A DNA stretch of 64,000 nt from Deferribacteres bacterium (GTDB lineage Bacteria > Chrysiogenota > Deferribacteres > Deferribacterales > Geovibrionaceae), in NCBI GenBank assembly GCA_023395255.1, contig JAEWZN010000011.1, positions 278,859 through 342,858 on the forward strand. The letters are read 5' to 3'. The position numbers and the translations under genes are program-made. Positions 51,476-59,655 of this stretch are shown here, in pieces (within the stretch, counting starts at the first letter, position 1; each line of letters begins with the position of its first letter). A model generated the notes under the pieces. That model ran no database searches. It had not been told where the DNA came from and was given only the letters and a program-made list of their open reading frames with translations.

Positions 51476-54019
51476 GTGAAAGTTTTTCTTGCCGAACATG
51501 CAGGGTTCTGCTTCGGCGTTGAACGCGCCGTGAGTCTTGTGGAAGAGACATCCGGCCTCAAATCAAACGTCTGCACTCTGGGACCGATTATACACAACCC
51601 GCAGGTTGTAAGACGCTTCAGCGAAAAGGGCGTCAGCGTCTGCAAATCACCGGATGACCTCAGCAGGGAAAGCACAGTCATTATACGTTCTCACGGCGTA
51701 ACCAGAGAGACCTACCGAAATCTTGATGAAAAAGGCATAGATACGGTGGATGCCACTTGCCCCTTTGTCAAGAAAGCCCAGAAATCCGCTGGAGAATTCA
51801 GCAAAGACGGTTTTTCTGTCGTTGTATTCGGAGAGAGAGAACACCCTGAGGTTGAAGGAATAGTAAGCTTCATCGAGGGTGATTTTTATATAATATCAAG
51901 CGAGGCCGAGGCGGAAGCGCTTCGCGGCTTCGATAAATGCGCCCTCGTGGCGCAGACCACGCAGAACAAAGATACTTTTTCAAGAATTACAGAAATTCTT
52001 AAAACTAAATGCCGCGTGCTGGAAACGGCGCATACCATATGCAGCGCCACGGAAAAACGCCAGTCTGCGGCCATTGAGCTTGCCCGCAGGGTGGACGCGA
52101 TGATTGTTATAGGCGGTAAAAACAGCGCCAACACAACACGCCTGTTCACCATTTGCAGCGAGATATGCCCCAGAACCTACCACATAGAAACTGCGGAGGA
52201 GCTTGAGGGCGTTAAGTTTATGCCAGAGGATACCATAGGGATTACCGCAGGCGCCAGCACGCCGGGAGATCTCATAAATGAGGTAATAGAACACTTTGGA
52301 AGGGGTCAGGAAATGAATGTGAATAACTCTAACAGCAATGACGAAATGAGAATGGAGGACTTTGAAACGCTTCTTGAAGAATCGTTCCAGCTCCCTGAGA
52401 AGGGCTCCGTTGTTAAGGGAGTCGTTGCGCAAATCAACGAAAGCGAAATCCTCGTCAACATCGGTTACAAAACCGAGGGGATTATCTCCAAAACCGAATT
52501 CGGCGGTAAAGGAGAGGTTGACGTAAAAGTAGGCGATGAAATCGAAGTAATGTATCAGGGGATGACCGGCGGCGGCGGGTACATCAAACTTTCCAGAAAA
52601 GCCATCGAAAAAGAAACAGACTGGCTGGCTGTGGAATCCGCACTTGAAACGGGCAAACCCGTTAAAGTTAAGGTTACAAGCAGCGTGGATAAGGGCTTCC
52701 TCGGCAAGTTCAACGACATCGACTGCTTTATCCCCGAAAACCACATAGATTTCAAAAACAGAATGCAGGACCCCAAGTCCTACATCGGTAAGGAAATCGA
52801 GTGCAAAGTACTTAAAACTAACAAAAAACAGCGTTCATTCCTCGCTTCAAGAAGAATCAATATGTCTGAGTCCATGGACAAAAACAAAAAAGAATTCTTC
52901 GACGGCATCAAAGAAGGGGAAGCACTGAAAGGAACAGTTAAAACTGTTAAAAACTACGGTGCTTTCATGAACTTCGGCGCAGTGGACGGCTTCCTTCATA
53001 AAAACAACATAGGCTGGGGAGTGGTTAAACACCCTTCACAGTACCTGAAAGAAGGCGAAGAGATTGAGGTTCTTGTTCTTACCATAGACAGAGAGAACGA
53101 GAAACTCGAAGTCGGCCTGAAACAGATGCACAACGACCCCTGGAGTGCTGTTGACGATAAATACCCCGACAACCAGATAGTTAAAGGAACTGTGATCACC
53201 AGAAAGAGCAAAGGCTTTGTCCTTGAGCTTGAACCCGGTGTGGACGGTTTTGTTCCTCAGGAAGAGCTTTCATGGCTTAAAAACGCGAAAGTGAAGCTTG
53301 AGCCGAAAGACGTGGTTGAAGGCGTAGTTGTGGGCGTGGACAACGCAAACAGAAAAGTCATCGTATCACTCAGACTCCTTAACGAAAACCCATGGGATAC
53401 GCTTAAAGATAAACACCCCGAAGGCTCCACAGTCAAAGGAGTGATCAAAAGCGTTACTGAGTTCGGTCTCTTTGTTGATTTCGGTGAGTTCCTTGACGGC
53501 CTTATCCGCAAGAAAGACATTTCATGGACCGAAGAGCCCGAAGATCTCTCAAACTTCAAAGAAGGCGCGGAAATTGAGGCGAAAGTCCTTAAAATCGACC
53601 CCGAAAGAGAGAGAATCAGCCTCGGACTTAAACAGCTTGAGCCCAACCCCTGGAGAGAAGTCGGCAAGCTTCTTCCCCTCGGTAAAATGACAGAGGTTGA
53701 AATCACTGCTGTTACAAAAGACGGCGTAACTGTTTCTCTCCCCAGAGACCTCAGCGGCTTCATCCCCGTTTCTGAGCTTGATGTGGACAAAATTGAGCCG
53801 GACAGCAAGTTCAAAGTCGGTCAGACAATCAAGGCTGTTGTAATCAAAAACGACCAGAGAGAAAGAAGCATCATCCTCTCTGTCAAAAGACATCAGCAGG
53901 ATTCCGAAAGAAAAGAAGTTAAGGAATTCCTCAAGAAGATGGATGACGGAAATTCAAGCTTCAGCCTCGGCAGCATGCTGAAAGACAAGCTTGATGCTCT
54001 GGAAAACAACGAAGAGTAA
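51476..54019 (+). CDS. ispH-rpsA: IspH (HMBPP reductase) fused to ribosomal protein S1
   Basis: I use GTG at 51476, with GAGG 5 bases upstream and 7 bases after the cmk stop, giving 847 residues with the usual IspH N-terminus (VKVFLAEHAGFCFGVERAV). The IspH half (about 1-278) has the 4Fe-4S Cys at 12, 95 and 189 (HTICSATEKRQ) and active-site His at 40, 73 and 123, and makes IPP and DMAPP. The S1 half (from about 280) has six S1 RNA-binding domains. The natural S1 start is Met280 at 52313, with a plausible ribosome site. Such fusions are known in Clostridia. It ends before a strong terminator. Confidence 0.95.
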   Translation: MKVFLAEHAGFCFGVERAVSLVEETSGLKSNVCTLGPIIHNPQVVRRFSEKGVSVCKSPDDLSRESTVIIRSHGVTRETYRNLDEKGIDTVDATCPFVKKAQKSAGEFSKDGFSVVVFGEREHPEVEGIVSFIEGDFYIISSEAEAEALRGFDKCALVAQTTQNKDTFSRITEILKTKCRVLETAHTICSATEKRQSAAIELARRVDAMIVIGGKNSANTTRLFTICSEICPRTYHIETAEELEGVKFMPEDTIGITAGASTPGDLINEVIEHFGRGQEMNVNNSNSNDEMRMEDFETLLEESFQLPEKGSVVKGVVAQINESEILVNIGYKTEGIISKTEFGGKGEVDVKVGDEIEVMYQGMTGGGGYIKLSRKAIEKETDWLAVESALETGKPVKVKVTSSVDKGFLGKFNDIDCFIPENHIDFKNRMQDPKSYIGKEIECKVLKTNKKQRSFLASRRINMSESMDKNKKEFFDGIKEGEALKGTVKTVKNYGAFMNFGAVDGFLHKNNIGWGVVKHPSQYLKEGEEIEVLVLTIDRENEKLEVGLKQMHNDPWSAVDDKYPDNQIVKGTVITRKSKGFVLELEPGVDGFVPQEELSWLKNAKVKLEPKDVVEGVVVGVDNANRKVIVSLRLLNENPWDTLKDKHPEGSTVKGVIKSVTEFGLFVDFGEFLDGLIRKKDISWTEEPEDLSNFKEGAEIEAKVLKIDPERERISLGLKQLEPNPWREVGKLLPLGKMTEVEITAVTKDGVTVSLPRDLSGFIPVSELDVDKIEPDSKFKVGQTIKAVVIKNDQRERSIILSVKRHQQDSERKEVKEFLKKMDDGNSSFSLGSMLKDKLDALENNEE
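52298..52315 (+). promoter_or_regulatory. Candidate internal ribosome site and ATG for free S1
   Basis: GGAAGGGG (about 52298-52304) lies 8 bases before the in-frame ATG at 52313 (residue 280), precisely at the junction of IspH and S1. Its position suggests that S1 alone might also be made. There is no direct proof. Confidence 0.4.
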
Positions 54020-54047
54020 TTTTTTAAAATATAAAACTGGCCCCTAT

Positions 54048-54079
54048 AAAAAAAGCCGCCTCACAAGGGCGGCTTTTTT
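54048..54079. terminator. Bidirectional terminator between S1 fusion and membrane protein
   Basis: Arms AGCCGCC (54054-54060) and GGCGGCT (54068-54074), extended by A- and T-tracts on either side, form an intrinsic terminator for both converging genes. Confidence 0.9.
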
Positions 54080-54081
54080 GT

Positions 54082-54696
54082 TTATATGCCAGTTGAACCA
54101 AGAAAAATACTAGCAATAAGCCCCATTGATATAACTATAGTAATACAAATAGCTAACAGGAATCGAAATATTAAGCTTGTTTTCATTAAAGATTGAATGA
54201 ATTTGTTATTATCTTTAGGTTCAACTAAATAACTAAAATACAAGAGTACCCCATTTAAAAATATAAAATAAGCCAATGAGACGATGTAGAAGGTGATATT
54301 CATCCAAGTTTTACATGTGTACACATCTGTTTTAATAAAACCAAGAATAAAATACCCAAGAAAATAGCCACAAGCTAAAGCTCCCGCATAAAAAGCTGAA
54401 CTAAAAAAGTTATGCGAAATCCACCTTACCCAAATCGCTCTTGGAAAAATAATTACAAGAGGAAGAGTTATTATACCAACTGTCCCTATTAAGTTCCATA
54501 TATCTGCTCCAACGCTCTGCTTTGCAGAATTTTGAAGAAACTTAATCTCTGTTTTGTCAGCTATAATAACCAAGATTATTATCCACACAGCCCAAAATAT
54601 ATAATTAGTAATTGGACTTAATATATACGAATAGTTAATCTTTAGTGCTAATATATCGTAATTTCTTTTTATATACGCCCCTATTAACTTTCTCAT
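54082..54696 (-). CDS. AT-rich orphan membrane protein, function unknown
   Basis: I start at ATG 54696 (204 residues; TTG two codons earlier is weaker). There are about five membrane segments (for example IFWAVWIIILVII, GTVGIITLPLVIIF, ALACGYFLGYFILGF, MNITFYIVSLAYFIFL, FLLAICITIVISMG). The composition is far more AT-rich than its neighbours and the codon use differs, so recent acquisition is likely. It resembles no family I recognise. It sits between the S1 and purC terminators, without partners. Confidence 0.7.
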   Translation of the reverse strand: MRKLIGAYIKRNYDILALKINYSYILSPITNYIFWAVWIIILVIIADKTEIKFLQNSAKQSVGADIWNLIGTVGIITLPLVIIFPRAIWVRWISHNFFSSAFYAGALACGYFLGYFILGFIKTDVYTCKTWMNITFYIVSLAYFIFLNGVLLYFSYLVEPKDNNKFIQSLMKTSLIFRFLLAICITIVISMGLIASIFLGSTGI

Positions 54697-54705
54697 TACC
54701 AACCT

Positions 54706-54736
54706 AAAAAAAATCCCTGCCTTGAGACAGGGATTT
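54706..54736 (-). terminator. Rho-independent terminator of purC
   Basis: On the minus strand, arms AAATCCCTG and CAGGGATTT with an 8-base loop run into eight T, 9 bases after the purC stop. Confidence 0.9.
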
Positions 54737-54744
54737 AAAATAAT

Positions 54745-55623
54745 CTATTTCATCAATATATCCATAATGCCGTGGTAGATTTCGGAGGTTTTCTGAGCCA
54801 CGTCATCGGGAAGTTTGGGGCCGGGGGCTTTTTTGTCCCAGTCGAGGGTTTCCAGATAGTTGCGGACATACTGTTTGTCCATGCTGTCCTGCGGTTTGCC
54901 CGCCTGATAGTTTGCTTTTTTCCAGAATCTGGATGAATCCGGCGTAAGAACCTCATCTATGAGGATTATTTTTCCATCGTATATGCCGAACTCAAGCTTG
55001 GTATCTGCTATTATAATCCCTTTGGCATCCGCTATGTCCCTTGCTCTCTCATAAACGGCAACCGTAAGGCGTTTGAGATCTTCCGCATCCTTTTTACCGA
55101 GGTCTGAGGCCATTCTTTCAAAGGAAACATTTTCGTCATGCTCGCCCACTTCCGCCTTAGTAGCAGGAGTAAAAAGAGGCGTTTCGAATTTCTGTGATTC
55201 AAGAAGCCCCGCGGGGAGCTTAATGCCGCAGATTTCGCCTGTGGCTTTGTAGTCCTTCCAGCCGGAACCTGTTATATAGCCTCTCACAACGCACTCAAAA
55301 GGAAAGGGTTTTGCCTTTTTAACCAGCATTGAGCGTCCCTCAAGCTGGCTTCTGTATTCACGGCAGATTTCAGGCATTTCATCCACTTCGGTGGTAATGA
55401 GGTGGTTCTCCACTATGTCTTTTGTGTTTTCGAACCAGAATTTGCTAAGTTTAGTAAGAACTTTCCCTTTTCCGGGTATTCCGTTGGGGAGAACGACATC
55501 GAAAGCGGATATTCTGTCTGTGGTGACGATAAGCATCTGCTCGCCCAAATCATAAATATCCCTTACCTTTCCGCTGCCGATAAATTTAAGCTTCGGCATA
55601 TCCGTTCTGAGAATAGTATCCAT
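54745..55623 (-). CDS. purC: SAICAR synthetase
   Basis: A 292-residue enzyme of de novo purine synthesis joining CAIR and aspartate. It has [54 protein letters not shown] and [28 protein letters not shown]. It is followed by a terminator, with a rhodanese gene 17 bases upstream. No other pur gene is near. Confidence 0.96.
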   Translation of the reverse strand: MDTILRTDMPKLKFIGSGKVRDIYDLGEQMLIVTTDRISAFDVVLPNGIPGKGKVLTKLSKFWFENTKDIVENHLITTEVDEMPEICREYRSQLEGRSMLVKKAKPFPFECVVRGYITGSGWKDYKATGEICGIKLPAGLLESQKFETPLFTPATKAEVGEHDENVSFERMASDLGKKDAEDLKRLTVAVYERARDIADAKGIIIADTKLEFGIYDGKIILIDEVLTPDSSRFWKKANYQAGKPQDSMDKQYVRNYLETLDWDKKAPGPKLPDDVAQKTSEIYHGIMDILMK

Positions 55624-55640
55624 CCTGAAATCTCCTTAAA

Positions 55641-55991
55641 TTAAATGATCCCTGCTTCCTTGAAGGCGGCGATACCGCCGTCTATATTATAAACCTCGAA
55701 GCCGAGGTCCCTTAACACCATAACGGCTATGGAGCCCTTGGAGCCGTTAGCGCAATATACATAAACAGGGCGGCTTTTGTCTATCTTATCCGCCTCATTC
55801 ACTATGTCATGGAGAAAAATGTTTACCGCGCCCTTGAGACCGTCTTTAGCGAAATCAGTTTTTGTGCGTATATCTATTACCTGAATGCTTTCAGGAGCGA
55901 GTTTCATGAAGTTTTCGGCGGAAATACCGGAAGAGCTTCTTGTTCCCCCGCTTCCGTCGGCGTTGATCACCTGTCCCGGTTCGCAAGCCAT
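55641..55991 (-). CDS. Single-domain rhodanese
   Basis: The ATG at 55991 is preferred (GGGGG just upstream) over a GTG 14 codons earlier, giving 116 residues. The rhodanese fold shows IQVIDIRTKTDFAKDGLKGA and the catalytic loop YVYCANGSKG with the persulfide-forming Cys, ending YNIDGGIAAFKEAG. It carries sulfane sulfur. The upstream neighbour encodes a CoA-disulfide reductase with its own rhodanese domain, so the two likely handle reactive sulfur together. Confidence 0.88.
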   Translation of the reverse strand: MACEPGQVINADGSGGTRSSSGISAENFMKLAPESIQVIDIRTKTDFAKDGLKGAVNIFLHDIVNEADKIDKSRPVYVYCANGSKGSIAVMVLRDLGFEVYNIDGGIAAFKEAGII

Positions 55992-56068
55992 AGTTCCCCC
56001 TCTGTATGTGTCCGGTAAATTATAATATCTCACTGCGGCGGCAATAATGCAACCGCAGGAAAAGATTT

Positions 56069-57727
56069 TTACACTATTTTTTGCAGTCTTGTTATAGTTT
56101 CCATCCCGCCCGAAACATTATAAGCCTCAAAGCCGGAATTGCGGAGCATTTTAACAGCGAGATAGCCCCTAAACCCCACTGCGCAGTAAACATACACGGG
56201 TGTATTTTTATCCAGACTGTCCAGCCTGCCGCGAAGCTCATTAACGGGAATATTAACAGAGCCCTCAACACATGCCTCCTGATGTTCCCTTGCAGTACGC
56301 ACATCGAGAATCTGCACCCTGCTCTTTTTACGAGCCTCCGCAAACTCTTCCGGAGTAACGGCATAGCCTGTGCCGCGAACCTTATTGGAAGCAACGAAGC
56401 CTGCGATGTTCAGGTTATCCTTGGCTTTTGCAAACTGAGGCGCATATGCAAACTCCAGATGTTCAAGGTCGAACACGCTCAAGCCCGCATAAAGGGCGAC
56501 AGAAGCAGCATCAAGCCGTTTGTCCACACCCTTCTCCCCGGACGCGGCGCAACCCAGAAGTCTGCCTGTCTTTTTCTCAAAAACGGTCATCATGAATATA
56601 TATGTATGACCGGGGTAATATTCCGCTATGTCCGCATCCTCTGTGTAAACATAATCAGCGTCCAGCCCCGCCTGAACTGCCTGTTCGTATGTGAGCCCTG
56701 CCTGTCCCGCACAATATCCGTCGAAACCCACTATGGAAGTGCCCACAATGCCCGGAAACTTCATATCCCCGTCCGTGGCGGCGTTATAGCCCGCAGTGCG
56801 CCCTTCCCTGTTGGCAGGGCCTGCCAGAGGCAGAAGAACCTTTTTTCCGGTGATGCGGTTGAGCTTTTCCACCACATCCCCGGCGGCGAATATATCCCTG
56901 TCACTTGTGCGCATGGTGTCATCCACGGCTATGCCGCCTGTCTGCCCTATTTCAAGGCCGCATTCCCTGGCCAGCGCAGTGTCCGGCGTAACCCCGGCGC
57001 AGAGAAACAGCATGTCCGTTTTAAGGAGAGTTCCGTCTGAAAGGCTTATATCTATCTTATTTTTAACTGTTTTTTCAACACGCTGGGCAAATACGCCGAG
57101 CTTGAAGCCTATCCCCTTTTTCTCCATATGCTCGCGGAGGTTCAGGGCAACTATTCCCGGCATATTGGGCATTATCTCCGGCTTTGCCTCAACCACGGTT
57201 GTCTTTATTCCGCAGTGCATCATAGCCTCTGCGGTCTCCACGCCTATGAACCCGCCGCCTATGACAGCAGCGGATTTCGGCTTGTTTTTTTCTATGTATT
57301 TCCGTACAGCGTCCGCATCATCCACGGTGCGCATGGTAAAATAAGGCGTTTTATCTATGCCCCTGATGGGCGGAATAACCGTTTTGCCGCCCACGGCTAT
57401 TATCAACTTATCATAGGGAATATCCCTTTCGCCGTTTTTGTCTCTTACTGTAACTGTGCGGGCACTGCGGTTTATGGAGGTTGCTTCCGTGCTCACCAGA
57501 ACATCAGCGTTAAAGCGTGTTCCGTACGTGTCGGGGGTGTGGAGGAGGATCTTTTTACGGGGCTTGATAATTCCGCCAGTGTAGTACGGCAGCCCGCAGT
57601 TTGCATATGAAATGTATTTCCCTTTTTCAAGGACGGTTATCTCAGAGCTTTCGTCTGTTCTTCTTGCTTTTGCGGCCGCAGTCGCTCCGGCGGCCACGCC
57701 GCCTATCACCACAATTTTTCTTCCCAT
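56069..57727 (-). CDS. CoA-disulfide/persulfide reductase with rhodanese domain
   Basis: A 552-residue FAD enzyme. It has VIGGVAAGATAAAKARRTDE, the active-site Cys in SYANCGLPYYTGG, a second nucleotide-binding motif AAVIGGGFIGVETAEAM, DIFAAGDVVE and a C-terminal rhodanese (about 465-552) with YVYCAVGFRGY. Such CoADR-Rhd proteins (Npsr) reduce CoA persulfide or polysulfide with NAD(P)H in sulfur-reducing microbes. It follows mtaB directly (no gap). Confidence 0.93.
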   Translation of the reverse strand: MGRKIVVIGGVAAGATAAAKARRTDESSEITVLEKGKYISYANCGLPYYTGGIIKPRKKILLHTPDTYGTRFNADVLVSTEATSINRSARTVTVRDKNGERDIPYDKLIIAVGGKTVIPPIRGIDKTPYFTMRTVDDADAVRKYIEKNKPKSAAVIGGGFIGVETAEAMMHCGIKTTVVEAKPEIMPNMPGIVALNLREHMEKKGIGFKLGVFAQRVEKTVKNKIDISLSDGTLLKTDMLFLCAGVTPDTALARECGLEIGQTGGIAVDDTMRTSDRDIFAAGDVVEKLNRITGKKVLLPLAGPANREGRTAGYNAATDGDMKFPGIVGTSIVGFDGYCAGQAGLTYEQAVQAGLDADYVYTEDADIAEYYPGHTYIFMMTVFEKKTGRLLGCAASGEKGVDKRLDAASVALYAGLSVFDLEHLEFAYAPQFAKAKDNLNIAGFVASNKVRGTGYAVTPEEFAEARKKSRVQILDVRTAREHQEACVEGSVNIPVNELRGRLDSLDKNTPVYVYCAVGFRGYLAVKMLRNSGFEAYNVSGGMETITRLQKIV

Positions 57728-58972
57728 TTATTTCTCTCCGTACAGAACGCAGTCCTCCCCTCGCCCTGTAATATTGATAGTGTAAAAACGGTTCGGTTCG
57801 CACCCGGCAGGCATACTGACCTCAAAATAATTGTCGGTAATGCCTTCTCCGTTTTTCTGGGCAAGCACCCTGAAAGACTTTCCGATGCATCTGTCCGCGG
57901 CTTCGGCCTTAAGCCTGTCACCGAGGATTCGCAGACGTTCGGCACGCTCCTTTTTCACAGCGCCCTTTATTTTGTCCTTCATGCTGCTTGCCGCCGTTCC
58001 TTCTCTGTCAGAATATTGAAATACATGGAGAAAATCAACTCCTGATGAACATATGGTATTTATACATTCATCAAAATGAGCCTCTGTTTCCCCCGGAAAG
58101 CCTGTTATGACATCAGCACCCACAGTGAGGCCGTTTATCTTTTGTTTAAAAGCGGAGACCTTAGCTATGTATTCCTCCGCGGTGTAATGCCTGTTCATAT
58201 TTTTCAGAATCTCCGTTGAGCCGCTTTGAAGAGGTATGTGGAGATGTCTGCATATTTTATCACTGTGAAAAATCTCCTCAAGCCTGCCGTCCAGCTCATT
58301 GAGTTCCACTGAGGTGAGGCGAATGCGGAAATCACCTTCAACGGCGATAAGCTTTTCCAGAAGCGCAGCAAGGCTTGAGCCCGTGTCCTGTCCGTATTTG
58401 CCGATATGTATTCCCACAGGAACAATCTCCCTGTGCCCTTCTGCTATCAGCCTTGTCACCTCGTTCACCACATCATCTTCCGGCTTGCTCACAGGCTTGC
58501 CGCGAAGCATGGGGATGATACAGTACGAGCAGAAGGAATCGCACCCGTCCTGAATTTTCACAAACGCCCTTGTGCGGCTTTTCATGGGCGTGTAGCCTAT
58601 GTCAAGCACGGTTCTTGTCTCTATGGAGTTATAGAAGTCACGCTTTTCGAGAAGGTACTCAACAGCGTCTTTCTTTCCGGCGTTGGTGACGACAACGTCA
58701 GTGCCGCTCTCTTTCAGTTTTTCCGTCAGCAGGTCGGCTGCGCAGCCTGTCACCAGAGCGAAAACATCGGGCCTGTCCTTTTTTATTTTACGTAAAAGCG
58801 AGAGCATCTTATTGACCGCACGTTCAGTTACCGCGCAGGAGTTTATGATAACGGCATCAGCCAAAGAGGCTTCATTAACAACAATTAAACCGTTCTCACC
58901 TGCTCTGCCGATGAGATGTTCACTTTCCACTTGATTAACTTTGCATCCGAAGGTATAAATATAAATATTCAT
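57728..58972 (-). CDS. mtaB: tRNA t6A37 methylthiotransferase (MtaB/MiaB-like)
   Basis: A 414-residue radical-SAM methylthiotransferase. The N-terminal UPF0004 domain has Cys in TFGCKVNQVES, INSCAVTERAV and VTGCAAD; the radical SAM motif is DGCDSFCSYCIIPMLRG (CxxxCxxC). A TRAM-like end follows. The MtaB-type GCKVNQ start and length suggest action on t6A at tRNA position 37; MiaB-type activity is less likely. It is transcribed away from the fliL-like gene. Confidence 0.92.
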   Translation of the reverse strand: MNIYIYTFGCKVNQVESEHLIGRAGENGLIVVNEASLADAVIINSCAVTERAVNKMLSLLRKIKKDRPDVFALVTGCAADLLTEKLKESGTDVVVTNAGKKDAVEYLLEKRDFYNSIETRTVLDIGYTPMKSRTRAFVKIQDGCDSFCSYCIIPMLRGKPVSKPEDDVVNEVTRLIAEGHREIVPVGIHIGKYGQDTGSSLAALLEKLIAVEGDFRIRLTSVELNELDGRLEEIFHSDKICRHLHIPLQSGSTEILKNMNRHYTAEEYIAKVSAFKQKINGLTVGADVITGFPGETEAHFDECINTICSSGVDFLHVFQYSDREGTAASSMKDKIKGAVKKERAERLRILGDRLKAEAADRCIGKSFRVLAQKNGEGITDNYFEVSMPAGCEPNRFYTINITGRGEDCVLYGEK

Positions 58973-59037
58973 TGATCGTGGAGATCCGTCTGTTTTTTAA
59001 ATTATAGAACCCTGTAGGTTTCCTATTATAAACCTGG

Positions 59038-59072
59038 AAGGCATCCGTTCCGCAGAGGAGCGGATGCCTTTT
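59038..59072. terminator. Terminator-like hairpin in the mtaB-fliL divergent region
   Basis: Arms AAGGCATCCG (59038-59047) and CGGATGCCTT (59061-59070) are followed by TTTT on the plus strand. Both flanking genes point away from it, so it is not the terminator of either; a small RNA or an attenuator of fliL is possible. Confidence 0.5.
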
Positions 59073-59184
59073 GCATTTACAATCCGCGTTCCATATGGAA
59101 TATGGTGCAACCATATATCCTTTGCCTTCAAAAAGGAAGGCTTTTCTATTTTCTCATTTCTCTTAATCTGCTAAAATAGGGAAT

Positions 59185-59649
59185 ATGAAGAAATACTTTC
59201 TCCGCACACTCTTTATAATCCTTGCCGTTCTGCTGATGATGTATATCTTTCAGTTCAGGCAGAGCTTCGTTCCTATGTTTGAAAACATAATAGACAACAA
59301 TAAAAGCATCTTTCAGTCATACTCCGCTAAGGTTGTGAAAACTGGAGATGAGTACAATGTTCAGCTTAAGGACGTGATAGGAACCACCTCCGAAGGGAGC
59401 AGAAGCGTCTATGTGCGTCTTGATGTCACAATCAGCGCAGGCAGCAAAAAAGCAGCGGAGGAGATGGGCGGCAAAGCAGGCAACACTGTTGCAGCCGTAA
59501 CGGAAGCCATCAGCATGACAGCCCCATCCATTCTGGACACTCCCGAAGGCAAAAACATACTGAAAAGAAATATAGAGCGAACCCTGACCGAGGCATACGG
59601 TCCGGAAGCGGCAAAAGACATATATTTTGAAAATTTTGTTTACCAATAG
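59185..59649 (+). CDS. FliL-like membrane protein
   Basis: A 154-residue protein with one N-terminal membrane helix (MKKYFLRTLFIILAVLLMMY). The C-terminal half resembles FliL in pattern: VYVRLDVTISAGS, a helix ILDTPEGKNILKRNIERTL and the end KDIYFENFVYQ. FliL surrounds the flagellar stator, but here no flagellar genes are adjacent; it is followed by glnD after 6 bases. It may be a paralogue acting elsewhere. The resemblance is moderate. Confidence 0.65.
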   Translation: MKKYFLRTLFIILAVLLMMYIFQFRQSFVPMFENIIDNNKSIFQSYSAKVVKTGDEYNVQLKDVIGTTSEGSRSVYVRLDVTISAGSKKAAEEMGGKAGNTVAAVTEAISMTAPSILDTPEGKNILKRNIERTLTEAYGPEAAKDIYFENFVYQ

Positions 59650-59655
59650 GATGAC

